Shown one piece after another: positions 1 to 5,345 of a stretch of DNA of 5,345 nucleotides. This stretch comes from Deltaproteobacteria bacterium (GTDB taxonomy: Bacteria; Desulfobacterota_B; Binatia; Bin18): contig JAAXHF010000137.1 in assembly GCA_012271025.1 (NCBI GenBank), positions 1-5,345 on the forward strand, in the 5' to 3' direction. A program made the translations under genes and the position numbers. Each line of letters opens with the position of its first letter. Within the stretch, counting starts at the first letter, position 1. The notes under the pieces are model-generated. The model worked only from the letters and a program-made list of their open reading frames with translations. It was not told the origin of the DNA and did not search any database.

Positions 1-196
1 CGCCGATACCGACCACCGCAGCCGCCCCGTCGGCGAGCGCCTCGCGGGCCAGTCGGGCGGGCTCGTGGGGCGAGGCGCTGTAGCAGACCTCGTGGGTCAC
101 TCCATGGCCGGCCAGCAGTTGAGCGGCCTGTTCGGCCACCGCCCTCCCCCGGCCCCGGCCAGAGCTGGGATTAACAATGAGCCGAATAGCTGGCAT
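1..196 (-). CDS. Diacylglycerol kinase / YegS-like lipid kinase, N-terminal fragment
   Basis: Only the first 65 residues are visible; the gene runs off the left edge. The protein starts MPAIRLIVNPSSGRGRG, the classic first beta-strand and phosphate-binding loop (LIVNPxSGxGR) of the diacylglycerol kinase catalytic domain family (DAGK_cat, PF00781). The fragment ends in VVGIG followed by a codon beginning with G, exactly where the family's nucleotide-binding GGDGT motif is expected. Members phosphorylate diacylglycerol, sphingoid bases or other lipid alcohols with ATP at the inner membrane face; the acceptor cannot be told from this fragment. The ATG at 194-196 is chosen because family proteins begin a few residues before LIVNP. 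There is no strong Shine-Dalgarno before it, only a GC-rich leader. It lies 51 bp downstream of the HMG-CoA reductase homologue on the same strand with no recognisable terminator between, so co-transcription is likely. Family assignment is firm; substrate is unknown. Confidence 0.88.
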   Translation of the reverse strand, partial: MPAIRLIVNPSSGRGRGRAVAEQAAQLLAGHGVTHEVCYSASPHEPARLAREALADGAAAVVGIG

Positions 197-247
197 CAGC
201 CCGGACTGCCGGCGGCAGGCTTGCCCGCCCCGGCGGTTTGTGTTTGT

Positions 248-1540
248 TCATCTTTCGCCACCCCGCTCAGAATGGGCCTGCACGAAGTTCTGACTGCCGG
301 CCGCAGCCATGCTGGCGGTGGCCGAAATTTCCAGGCACAGGGCCGTGGCGGCAATGAGCTGGGCAAAACGGTAGACTTTCCCCGAGCCCAAACAGTTCAT
401 CAGACGCAGATACGCCTGGGCGTGGGGCAGGCTCGTTCCGCCTCCGAGCGTGCCGACTTCCAGGCCGGCCAGGCGGATCGTGATATGGATGCCGTCCTCG
501 GTCCGGGAGACCGAATCGTGGGCCATGCTGCTCGTTCCGACCATGCCCAGATCCTGGCCGGTAGCGGCAAAGATGGCCGCCACCGCCGAGGCCGGCGTAA
601 AGGCAAAGGACTGCATGCCGCTGGCGTGCGAGCCGTGCAGCCCGGCGTGTTCCAGGGCCAGCACGTCGTCGGCCCGCACATGCAGGACCCGTCGCAACAC
701 AGCCTCGGGCAACGTGGCCTCGGCCATGACCACCTTGCCGTGACCGGGGAACTGGAAAAAGGCGTGGCTGGGCTTCTTATCGCCGCCCATATTTGTTTCG
801 ACAAAGACGTGCAACGGTTCGAGACCGGTCTGGCGCGCAAAACGCTCGCGGATAAATCCCTGGTTCAGGGCGTAGGCGTTGCGCGTCATCATGTTCGGGC
901 CGCAGGCGTCACCGGTTGTAAACCGATACAGCACGTGACACATGGGCCCGACCACATGCGTCTCCAACTCGCGCAAGACGGCGTGTGAACTGACAGGTGG
1001 CAGGGCGGCGGCGGGCGGGGTGTGCCGCGCCTGCCGCAGCCAGGCGACCATCTCCGTTTGGCGGTCGGCCAGCCAGTCGGCCAGGCGCAGCGCCTCCTGG
1101 GTCGAGCCAAAGACAAAACACGAGTCGCGGGTCATGCGGTCGGCCAGCACATGGGTGTGGATGCCACCGGCCAGCCCTACGGCGCGCACGCCGCGCTGGA
1201 CCGAGGCGGACAGGCCACCCTCGGTATGAGCCAGCGGGACAAACACGTCTTCAGACGTTCGTCCCGACTCCTGAACGCAGCCGGTCTCGTCCAGCCTGTA
1301 GTCGCCCAGGTTTACGGCCAGCGGACCGACCACCCCGACGGGCAGGACCATATGGCCGCTCAGACACTCCTGAAAACGTCCCAGCACAGACTCCGGGACC
1401 GGCCAGCTCAGCACATGGTGATGGTCGGCCTCCCAGTGGGCCAGGGCGCGCAACTGGTCTTGTCGGTACTGAATGGTGGGGGGGCGATTCACCCGTGGCC
1501 AGCGCAGGCCGGGCTGACCGCGGGCCGGGCGCGTGCTCAC
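248..1540 (-). CDS. Divergent class I HMG-CoA reductase homologue
   Basis: This 430-residue protein matches the catalytic part of class I 3-hydroxy-3-methylglutaryl-CoA reductase along its whole length; the known enzyme makes mevalonate from HMG-CoA with two NADPH. Visible landmarks: LPVGVVGPL (66-74); HTEGG with catalytic Glu107; LADRMTR (132-138), whose Arg138 aligns with human Arg590, a substrate carboxylate ligand; GDKKP (253-257) with catalytic Lys255; GQD (328-330) with catalytic Asp330; VGTLGGGT (362-369), the family's glycine signature; and QAH (421-423) with catalytic His423. There is no membrane anchor. Departures: DAMGMN is DACGPN (211-216), the NAHA substrate motif is replaced around 314-317, and there are about 10 extra acidic/polar residues before the HTEGG loop. 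It starts with GTG, overlapping the stop of the upstream di-iron gene by four bases, with AGGA 9 bp before the start. Superfamily membership is nearly certain. True HMG-CoA activity is less sure, since altered pocket residues could mean another acyl-CoA. Confidence 0.9.
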   Translation of the reverse strand: MSTRPARGQPGLRWPRVNRPPTIQYRQDQLRALAHWEADHHHVLSWPVPESVLGRFQECLSGHMVLPVGVVGPLAVNLGDYRLDETGCVQESGRTSEDVFVPLAHTEGGLSASVQRGVRAVGLAGGIHTHVLADRMTRDSCFVFGSTQEALRLADWLADRQTEMVAWLRQARHTPPAAALPPVSSHAVLRELETHVVGPMCHVLYRFTTGDACGPNMMTRNAYALNQGFIRERFARQTGLEPLHVFVETNMGGDKKPSHAFFQFPGHGKVVMAEATLPEAVLRRVLHVRADDVLALEHAGLHGSHASGMQSFAFTPASAVAAIFAATGQDLGMVGTSSMAHDSVSRTEDGIHITIRLAGLEVGTLGGGTSLPHAQAYLRLMNCLGSGKVYRFAQLIAATALCLEISATASMAAAGSQNFVQAHSERGGER

Positions 1541-2301
1541 GCCGGGTCGTCCTGCGGCGGCTCGTGGAGCTGCATGCGCCGGACCTTCTTCTCCACATCA
1601 TAGACCACCGCGTCAAAGAGCAGCTTGCCGTCAAGACCGACAAAATCGGCCTCGTCCTTCAAGCCGGCGTGGACGGCCCGCATCAGCTCAATCACCTCGT
1701 CCCGCATCTTGAGAAAGTCGGGCTTGAGTTCGGGTTTGCGCTTGAGTTCCTCGCCCAGGTACAGCTCGGCAAAGGCCAGGTGGCGGGCTTCGTCAATGAT
1801 GATGCGCCTGGCAAACTCGGCGAACAGGGAGGTCGGATGGGCTTTGACCAGAATACCGTAAAAGTGGCGGGCCAGAATATCGCTCAACAGAATGCCCCAC
1901 AGCCACTCCACCTTGTCGCGCGACTGAAACAGCCGGGCCTGATAGCGCAGCATGACTTTCAGGTCACGGATCTCCAGCGGACGGAGGCCCATCTTGTTGT
2001 AAAAGCGGGTGATCATCTCGAAGTGGCGGGCTTCGTCGAGCAGAAAGGTCGAAAGGTAGAGCTGGGCCTCGGTGTGATGGATGGCAAAGAACTGCGGGAT
2101 GACCGAACTCGCGCCGACCATGGCCGTCTGCTCGCCCAGGTAGATGGGGGTCAGCACGTGGGCGAAGGCGCGTTGCTCGGCCTTATTGAGGCCCAGCGGC
2201 TGGTCCCAGTCGATCACCGACGCCGACCACTGGCCCTCCACCCCCTTGCGGAAGAGTTCCATGAGTTTGGTATTATCAACACACGGAAACACCCGAATCA
2301 C
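1537..2301 (-). CDS. Ferritin-like di-iron protein, ribonucleotide reductase R2 / R2lox-like
   Basis: A soluble 254-residue, mostly helical protein with the four-helix di-iron layout of the ferritin-like superfamily. Helix 1 has LGEQ with Glu57. Helix 2 has LLDEARH with Glu90 and His93. Helix 4 has IIDEARH with Glu171 and His174. The Glu57-Glu90 distance of 33 and the run YLSTFLLDEARHFEMI resemble R2-like ligand-binding oxidases (R2lox) and class I ribonucleotide reductase R2. Helix 3 (about 132-152) lacks the usual E-G pair; Ser140-Asp141 sits there, so the metal site may be unusual. Known relatives activate O2 for radical generation, hydroxylation, N-oxygenation or desaturation; the reaction here is unknown. 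It is shorter than R2 (about 320-375) and R2lox (about 300). The GTG start is chosen for the purine-rich Shine-Dalgarno just upstream; a second GTG three codons on fits less well. It overlaps the HMG-CoA reductase homologue by four bases, implying a joint function. No ribonucleotide reductase large subunit is nearby. Superfamily is firm; subfamily tentative. Confidence 0.85.
   Translation of the reverse strand: MIRVFPCVDNTKLMELFRKGVEGQWSASVIDWDQPLGLNKAEQRAFAHVLTPIYLGEQTAMVGASSVIPQFFAIHHTEAQLYLSTFLLDEARHFEMITRFYNKMGLRPLEIRDLKVMLRYQARLFQSRDKVEWLWGILLSDILARHFYGILVKAHPTSLFAEFARRIIIDEARHLAFAELYLGEELKRKPELKPDFLKMRDEVIELMRAVHAGLKDEADFVGLDGKLLFDAVVYDVEKKVRRMQLHEPPQDDPA
1550..1553 (-). promoter_or_regulatory. 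Ribosome binding site of the HMG-CoA reductase homologue
   Basis: On the minus strand AGGA lies inside the end of the di-iron gene, 9 bases before the GTG at 1538-1540. It supports that GTG as the start even though it overlaps the upstream stop (GTGA), and suggests translational coupling plus independent ribosome entry. Confidence 0.55.
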
Positions 2302-2304
2302 GAT

Positions 2305-2312
2305 CTCCCCCT
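2305..2312 (-). promoter_or_regulatory. Ribosome binding site of the di-iron gene
   Basis: The minus strand reads AGGGGGAG, ending three bases before the GTG at 2299-2301 (five bases after the AGGGGG core). This is the strongest Shine-Dalgarno-like tract among the starts in the window. It favours this GTG over the in-frame GTG three codons later and the ATG at residue 14, which has no such tract. Confidence 0.5.
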
Positions 2313-2366
2313 ATCCCTCATCCGATCCGGTCAGTCCCAACTCGCTACAGACCGTAGGGCAGCCCC

Positions 2367-2395
2367 CATATAGCAATCCTGAGGCTGGCGTACAA
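2367..2395 (-). promoter_or_regulatory. Putative sigma-70-type promoter for the di-iron/HMGR unit
   Basis: In the 125-bp gap between the phosphatidyltransferase stop and the di-iron start, the minus strand has TTGTAC (2390-2395) and TATATG (2367-2372) separated by exactly 17 bp. Matches to TTGACA and TATAAT are partial (3/6 and 4/6). The spacing is ideal, and the AT-rich -10 stands out in otherwise GC-rich DNA. Transcription would start near 2360, giving a leader of about 60 nt that contains a weak inverted repeat (CGGTC/GACCG, 2328-2354). The gap (2302-2426) holds no convincing gene or terminator. Confidence 0.4.
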
Positions 2396-2426
2396 GCATC
2401 ATCGTTCGAGACGCCGCCAACCCGAC

Positions 2427-3017
2427 TCAGTCCTCCCGACCCCACAGCCAGGCAACAGTCCGCCAGCCGTACTGTAGGCCCGAGACAACAGTCGCCCCTC
2501 CAGCCAGCCCCCAGACCGCCCAGACCAGCAGGCCAGGCAGCCAGTGCGGTGACAACAGCTCGACCAGCGCCATGCTGACTGTCACCAACACGAAAAAAGT
2601 GCCCCACTTGCCAACCCGGCTCGGCTTGGTGCGAATCGTGCGGCCTGTCCACAGAAAGATGAGGCCGAAGCCGCCGACCAGAGCCACATCCCGGCCCACT
2701 ACCAGACAGGTCAGCCATATCGGGACGCCGCCTATCAGCGTGAGCATGACCAGGCTGCTGCCGGCCAGGGCTTTATCGGCCAGGGCGTCGAAGCGCTTGC
2801 CAAATTCTTCGGCGTCACTGCCCACATAGCGCGCGACCTGTCCGTCCAGCCAGTCGGTCAGGCCGGCAAAGATAAAGGTGCTCAGCGCGGCCGCGTAGCG
2901 CTCGCGGATCAGCAAAAACAGCAGCACGGGAATAGCCAGGACACGCAGGGCGGTGATCAGATTGGGCAAGACCCGAGGATGGCGCAGCTCTATGGAGAAG
3001 GACGAGCTTGTATTCAC
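2427..3017 (-). CDS. CDP-alcohol phosphatidyltransferase family membrane protein (PgsA-like)
   Basis: A 196-residue integral membrane enzyme of the CDP-alcohol phosphatidyltransferase family (PF01066), which joins a phosphatidyl group from CDP-diacylglycerol to an alcohol such as glycerol-3-phosphate, inositol phosphate or phosphatidylglycerol. The N-terminus has [14 protein letters not shown] (17-30), typical of PgsA and CMP-forming cardiolipin synthases. The metal-binding signature follows: DWLDG (Asp55, Asp58), AR (62-63), Gly73, Asp77 and Asp81. Between AR and Gly there are nine residues, where the family pattern allows seven or eight. Hydrophobic segments lie roughly at 24-44, 87-107, 108-127, 138-158 and 161-181. 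The GTG start overlaps the hflX stop (GTGA), and the open frame further upstream is hflX antiparallel-frame shadow with no homology. Length fits the family (about 180-200). It probably shares the dnaE-hflX transcript. Family is sure. Head-group acceptor is not: pgsA is the default reading, but cardiolipin synthase or another transferase is possible. Confidence 0.88.
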   Translation of the reverse strand: MNTSSSFSIELRHPRVLPNLITALRVLAIPVLLFLLIRERYAAALSTFIFAGLTDWLDGQVARYVGSDAEEFGKRFDALADKALAGSSLVMLTLIGGVPIWLTCLVVGRDVALVGGFGLIFLWTGRTIRTKPSRVGKWGTFFVLVTVSMALVELLSPHWLPGLLVWAVWGLAGGATVVSGLQYGWRTVAWLWGRED

Positions 3018-4378
3018 GCGTTCAGCTTCTGTCCGGCCAGCCCGCTTGCGGCCAGCCTCTTGCGGAGCTGTCCAGCTACCTTGGCCGACACCCGGACGGT
3101 CAGCCGGACGCTCGTGTTCGTATACGTTTGTTCCACCACCGTGCCATTTGTGTGCAGAAAATCCAGGAGCTGTCCAGCGTCCAGGGGCAGCTCCAGCCGC
3201 AGCACCTGCCGCTCCCGTTCCAGATAGCGTCCGATAGCCCCGAGCAGGGCTACGGTGCCGGCTCCCCTGAGGGCCGAGATGCCAAAGCAGGTCTCGCCTT
3301 CGGCGCCCGCCTGAGCCGCCCCAAACCCGGGCCACACCACGTCTTCGGGGGGCTCGGCCGGCAGCCGGTCCAGCTTATTCCAGACGGTAAAGGTCGGGAT
3401 GTGGGCTACCCCGATCTCTTCCAGCACCCGCTCAGCGACCGTCTTTTGCTCCAGGCAGCGCGGGTGGCTGGCGTCAATCACGTGCAACAGGAGGTCCGCC
3501 GTCCGCACTTCTTCGAGGGTGGCCGTGAACGCGTCGATGAGCTGGTGGGGCAGCTTGTTGATAAAGCCGACCGTATCCGTCAGCAGCACGGTCTGGCCGC
3601 CGGGCAGGTCGAGGCGGCGACTGGTCGGGTCGAGGGTGGCGAAGAGTTTGTCTTCGACCAACATCTGGGCCCGGGTCAGGGCGTTCATCAGGGTCGATTT
3701 GCCGGCGTTGGTATAGCCGACCAGGGCCAGACACGGGAAGGGAACCCGGGCGCGCTCGTGACGGTGGAGACCGCGCGTCCGCTCGACCTCCCGCAAACGC
3801 CGGCGCAGGCTGGCAATGCGCTCTCGAATGCGCCGCCGGTCAACCTCGAGTTGGGCTTCTCCCGGCCCCCGGCTGCCCAGCCCGCCGCCGAGTCGCGACA
3901 GGTGCGTCCACTGGCGGGTGAGGCGTGGGCGCAGATACTCGAGCTGGGCGAGTTCGACCTGCAGTTTGCCGGCCTGGCTCTGGGCGCGCTGGGCAAAGAT
4001 GTCCAGAATCAGCTGGCTGCGGTCTACAACCTTGAGACGCAAGGTTTTTTCGAGATTGCGTTGCTGGGCCGGGGACAGGTCGTCGTCAAAGATTACCACA
4101 TTGGCGTTGGTGGCGGCGCTCAGCTGCTGGACCTCGGCCAGTTTGCCGCTGCCGATATACGAGGCCGGCCGCACACCGTTGCGCAGTACCTGGCGCACCT
4201 GACCGGCCACCTCCAGGCCGGCCGTGTGACTCAGCCGGGCCAGTTCGTCCAAGGACTCGTCGAGTCGAAGGCTGCCACCGGGCGCGCTCGTCCCCGCTTC
4301 AACACCGACCAGCACGGCGCGCTCGGGCCCGGTCACAACCCGGTGGTGATGACGGTCAGCGTTGCGGATGCGCGCCAT
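3014..4378 (-). CDS. hflX: GTPase HflX, ribosome-associated
   Basis: A complete 454-residue HflX, the GTPase that binds the 50S subunit and splits or rescues stalled 70S ribosomes under stress. The N-terminal domain includes SYIGSGKL (73-80) and [14 protein letters not shown] (97-110). The linker has the HflX signature [15 protein letters not shown] (160-174), followed by an arginine-rich coiled coil (about 178-208). The G domain carries the P-loop GYTNAGKS (221-228), a switch I region FATLDPTSR (246-254), DTVGF (268-272), NKLD (334-337) and SAL (368-370). A small C-terminal domain follows. Length is close to the E. coli protein (426). The ATG at 4376-4378 lies 21 bp after the dnaE stop and lacks a clear Shine-Dalgarno, so its translation may depend on dnaE. 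Its stop overlaps the GTG of the phosphatidyltransferase gene. The gene is not next to hfq, unlike in gammaproteobacteria. All GTPase motifs are intact, so it should be active. Assignment is firm. Confidence 0.97.
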   Translation of the reverse strand: MARIRNADRHHHRVVTGPERAVLVGVEAGTSAPGGSLRLDESLDELARLSHTAGLEVAGQVRQVLRNGVRPASYIGSGKLAEVQQLSAATNANVVIFDDDLSPAQQRNLEKTLRLKVVDRSQLILDIFAQRAQSQAGKLQVELAQLEYLRPRLTRQWTHLSRLGGGLGSRGPGEAQLEVDRRRIRERIASLRRRLREVERTRGLHRHERARVPFPCLALVGYTNAGKSTLMNALTRAQMLVEDKLFATLDPTSRRLDLPGGQTVLLTDTVGFINKLPHQLIDAFTATLEEVRTADLLLHVIDASHPRCLEQKTVAERVLEEIGVAHIPTFTVWNKLDRLPAEPPEDVVWPGFGAAQAGAEGETCFGISALRGAGTVALLGAIGRYLERERQVLRLELPLDAGQLLDFLHTNGTVVEQTYTNTSVRLTVRVSAKVAGQLRKRLAASGLAGQKLNA

Positions 4379-4399
4379 GGCTCGGACCAGCCCAGCGGT

Positions 4400-5345
4400 T
4401 CAGCGGAACGACGCCACCCCACTGCCAAAGACATCCTCGACCGCCGACAGCATGGCCCGGGTCGGAGCAACGCACAAAGTCTGAGGCAGGGCGATAATCG
4501 TCTCGCGGTGATCGGGCCGCAGGAGATGCAGAAAGGCCGGACAGCCGCCCTGGTGCTGGGTCAGCACCGCCCGCAGGGCCAGCAGATCCTCTTTGGTCGT
4601 GACATCGGACGGGACCTGAATGTGAACCTGGCTGACCTCGTCTTTGGCCACCGATTCCAGCGGCACCAGCTCATTGGCGATAATCTGACAGCGGTCTTCG
4701 TCCACATCGAGCGCACCGCTGAGACAGATCGGCTCGTCGGCGTGCAGGCTTTGCTCATACTTGCGATAGGCTTCGGGCCAGACGATCACCTCCACCACCC
4801 CGGCCTTGTCTTCCAGCGTGAACGTGGCGTAGCGGTCGCCCTTTTTATTGTTCTTCAGCTTGAGCGTCTGGACCATTCCGGCCAGGCGCACCTTCTCCTG
4901 GTGGGCGCGGCCTTTTATCAGGGCGGTGGTCAGCGACACCACCCCGTGCAGGCGGCTCTCATACCGGTCGAGGGGATGGCCGGTAATGAAGAAGCCCAGG
5001 ATTTCGCGCTCGTGGTTGAGCTGCTCGCCCTCCGACCACTCGGCCGCCAGCGGCAACTCGGGCCGGGTCGGGTCCTTGCCGCCGCTGGCCGCAAAGAGGC
5101 CCATCTGGGCGCTGTTCGCCCCCCGCGCCTCGTACTCAGCCCACTTCATGGTCGCCTCACAGCCGGCCAGCAGCTGGGCTCGTGGCAGGCCAAAGGAATC
5201 GAGCGCGCCGCACTTGATCAGGCTCTCCATGACCCGTTTATTGACCTGCGCACCCTGCACCCGGCGGTTGAAGTCGTACCAGTCCTCAAACGGTCCGTCC
5301 TGGCGGGCCTGGCAGATGACCTCAATCGCCTTCGAGCCCACGCCC
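4400..5345 (-). CDS. dnaE: DNA polymerase III alpha subunit, C-terminal fragment
   Basis: The last 314 residues of the replicative polymerase subunit are visible; the catalytic PHP and palm parts lie beyond the right edge, and the frame is open to the end. Counting from the valine codon at 5339-5341 as residue 1: the helix-hairpin-helix region includes GSKAIEVI (2-9) and VNKRVMESLIKCGALDSFG (33-51), which contacts DNA. QMGLF (79-83, at 5093-5107) matches the beta-clamp-binding consensus QxxLF. HEREILGFFITGHPL (110-124) is the conserved link to the OB-fold (tRNA_anti type, about 151-228: VRLAGMV, ATFTLED, VVEVIVWPE), which binds single-stranded DNA. The remaining 85 residues are the tau-interaction region, the least conserved part. 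The GTG at 5339-5341 is internal (VGSKAIE), not a start. The stop lies 21 bp before hflX. A complete dnaE is about 1150-1200 residues. Assignment is firm; nothing suggests the inactive dnaE2 type, though that cannot be excluded without the catalytic part. Confidence 0.96.
   Translation of the reverse strand, partial: GVGSKAIEVICQARQDGPFEDWYDFNRRVQGAQVNKRVMESLIKCGALDSFGLPRAQLLAGCEATMKWAEYEARGANSAQMGLFAASGGKDPTRPELPLAAEWSEGEQLNHEREILGFFITGHPLDRYESRLHGVVSLTTALIKGRAHQEKVRLAGMVQTLKLKNNKKGDRYATFTLEDKAGVVEVIVWPEAYRKYEQSLHADEPICLSGALDVDEDRCQIIANELVPLESVAKDEVSQVHIQVPSDVTTKEDLLALRAVLTQHQGGCPAFLHLLRPDHRETIIALPQTLCVAPTRAMLSAVEDVFGSGVASFR

Noticed and set aside
206..218. Small inverted repeat CTGCC-GGC-GGCAG before the lipid kinase start
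   Set aside because: The stem is only five base pairs with a three-base loop and no T-tract follows, so it is not a credible terminator; such repeats are common in GC-rich DNA.
65..988. Long plus-strand open frame opposite the HMGR homologue and lipid kinase
   Set aside because: It lies antisense to well-supported genes, shows no recognisable domain, and is expected by chance in GC-rich coding DNA.
997..2373. 458-codon plus-strand open frame antisense to the di-iron and HMGR genes
   Set aside because: Low-complexity Arg/Pro/Ala-rich start, no known motif, and entirely explained as the shadow of the two minus-strand genes with clear families.
2144..2578. Plus-strand open frame crossing the intergenic gap
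   Set aside because: It overlaps the ends of two real genes on the other strand, has a Pro/Ser/Ala-rich composition and no domain.
3018..3335. N-terminal extension of the phosphatidyltransferase frame into hflX
   Set aside because: The extra 106 residues are Gly/Arg-rich with no homology and overlap intact hflX; the GTG at 3015-3017 gives a normal family length.
4043..4052. Six-T run (A6 in the hflX sense strand) as a terminator or slippage site
   Set aside because: It is within hflX, has no preceding stable hairpin, and the reading frame continues through conserved residues on both sides without a shift.

Overview
The window is a compact, GC-rich stretch from a bacterial chromosome. All six genes lie on the minus strand, so transcription runs from right to left. 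The sequence alone does not name the organism. High GC, GTG starts, 4-bp stop/start overlaps and hflX placed away from hfq fit an uncultured Gram-negative lineage of the deltaproteobacterial, Tectomicrobia or Binatota kind; this is a guess. No mobile elements, tRNAs, rRNAs, CRISPR arrays or convincing repeats were seen.

Right part (about 5345 to 2427): the C-terminal end of dnaE (replicative DNA polymerase III alpha subunit, cut by the window edge), then hflX (ribosome-associated GTPase), then a small membrane CDP-alcohol phosphatidyltransferase. dnaE and hflX are 21 bp apart. hflX and the phosphatidyltransferase overlap by four bases (GTGA), so the three probably form one housekeeping transcript.

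Middle (2302 to 2426): a 125-bp gap, the only sizeable intergenic region. It carries a plausible minus-strand promoter and a strong purine-rich ribosome binding site, so a new transcription unit probably begins here.

Left part (2301 to 1): a ferritin-like (R2/R2lox-like) di-iron protein whose stop overlaps the GTG start of a divergent class I HMG-CoA reductase homologue, followed 51 bp later by the start of a diacylglycerol kinase/YegS-type lipid kinase (cut by the left edge). The reductase keeps the four catalytic residues (Glu, Lys, Asp, His) but has lost several otherwise conserved substrate and cofactor motifs. The di-iron protein lacks an obvious carboxylate ligand in its third core helix. 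A translationally coupled acyl-CoA-reductase-fold enzyme plus a di-iron oxidase-fold enzyme, next to lipid-head-group genes, is the most interesting part of the window. It may be an uncharacterised lipid or isoprenoid-related pathway, but this is inference from context and motif changes.
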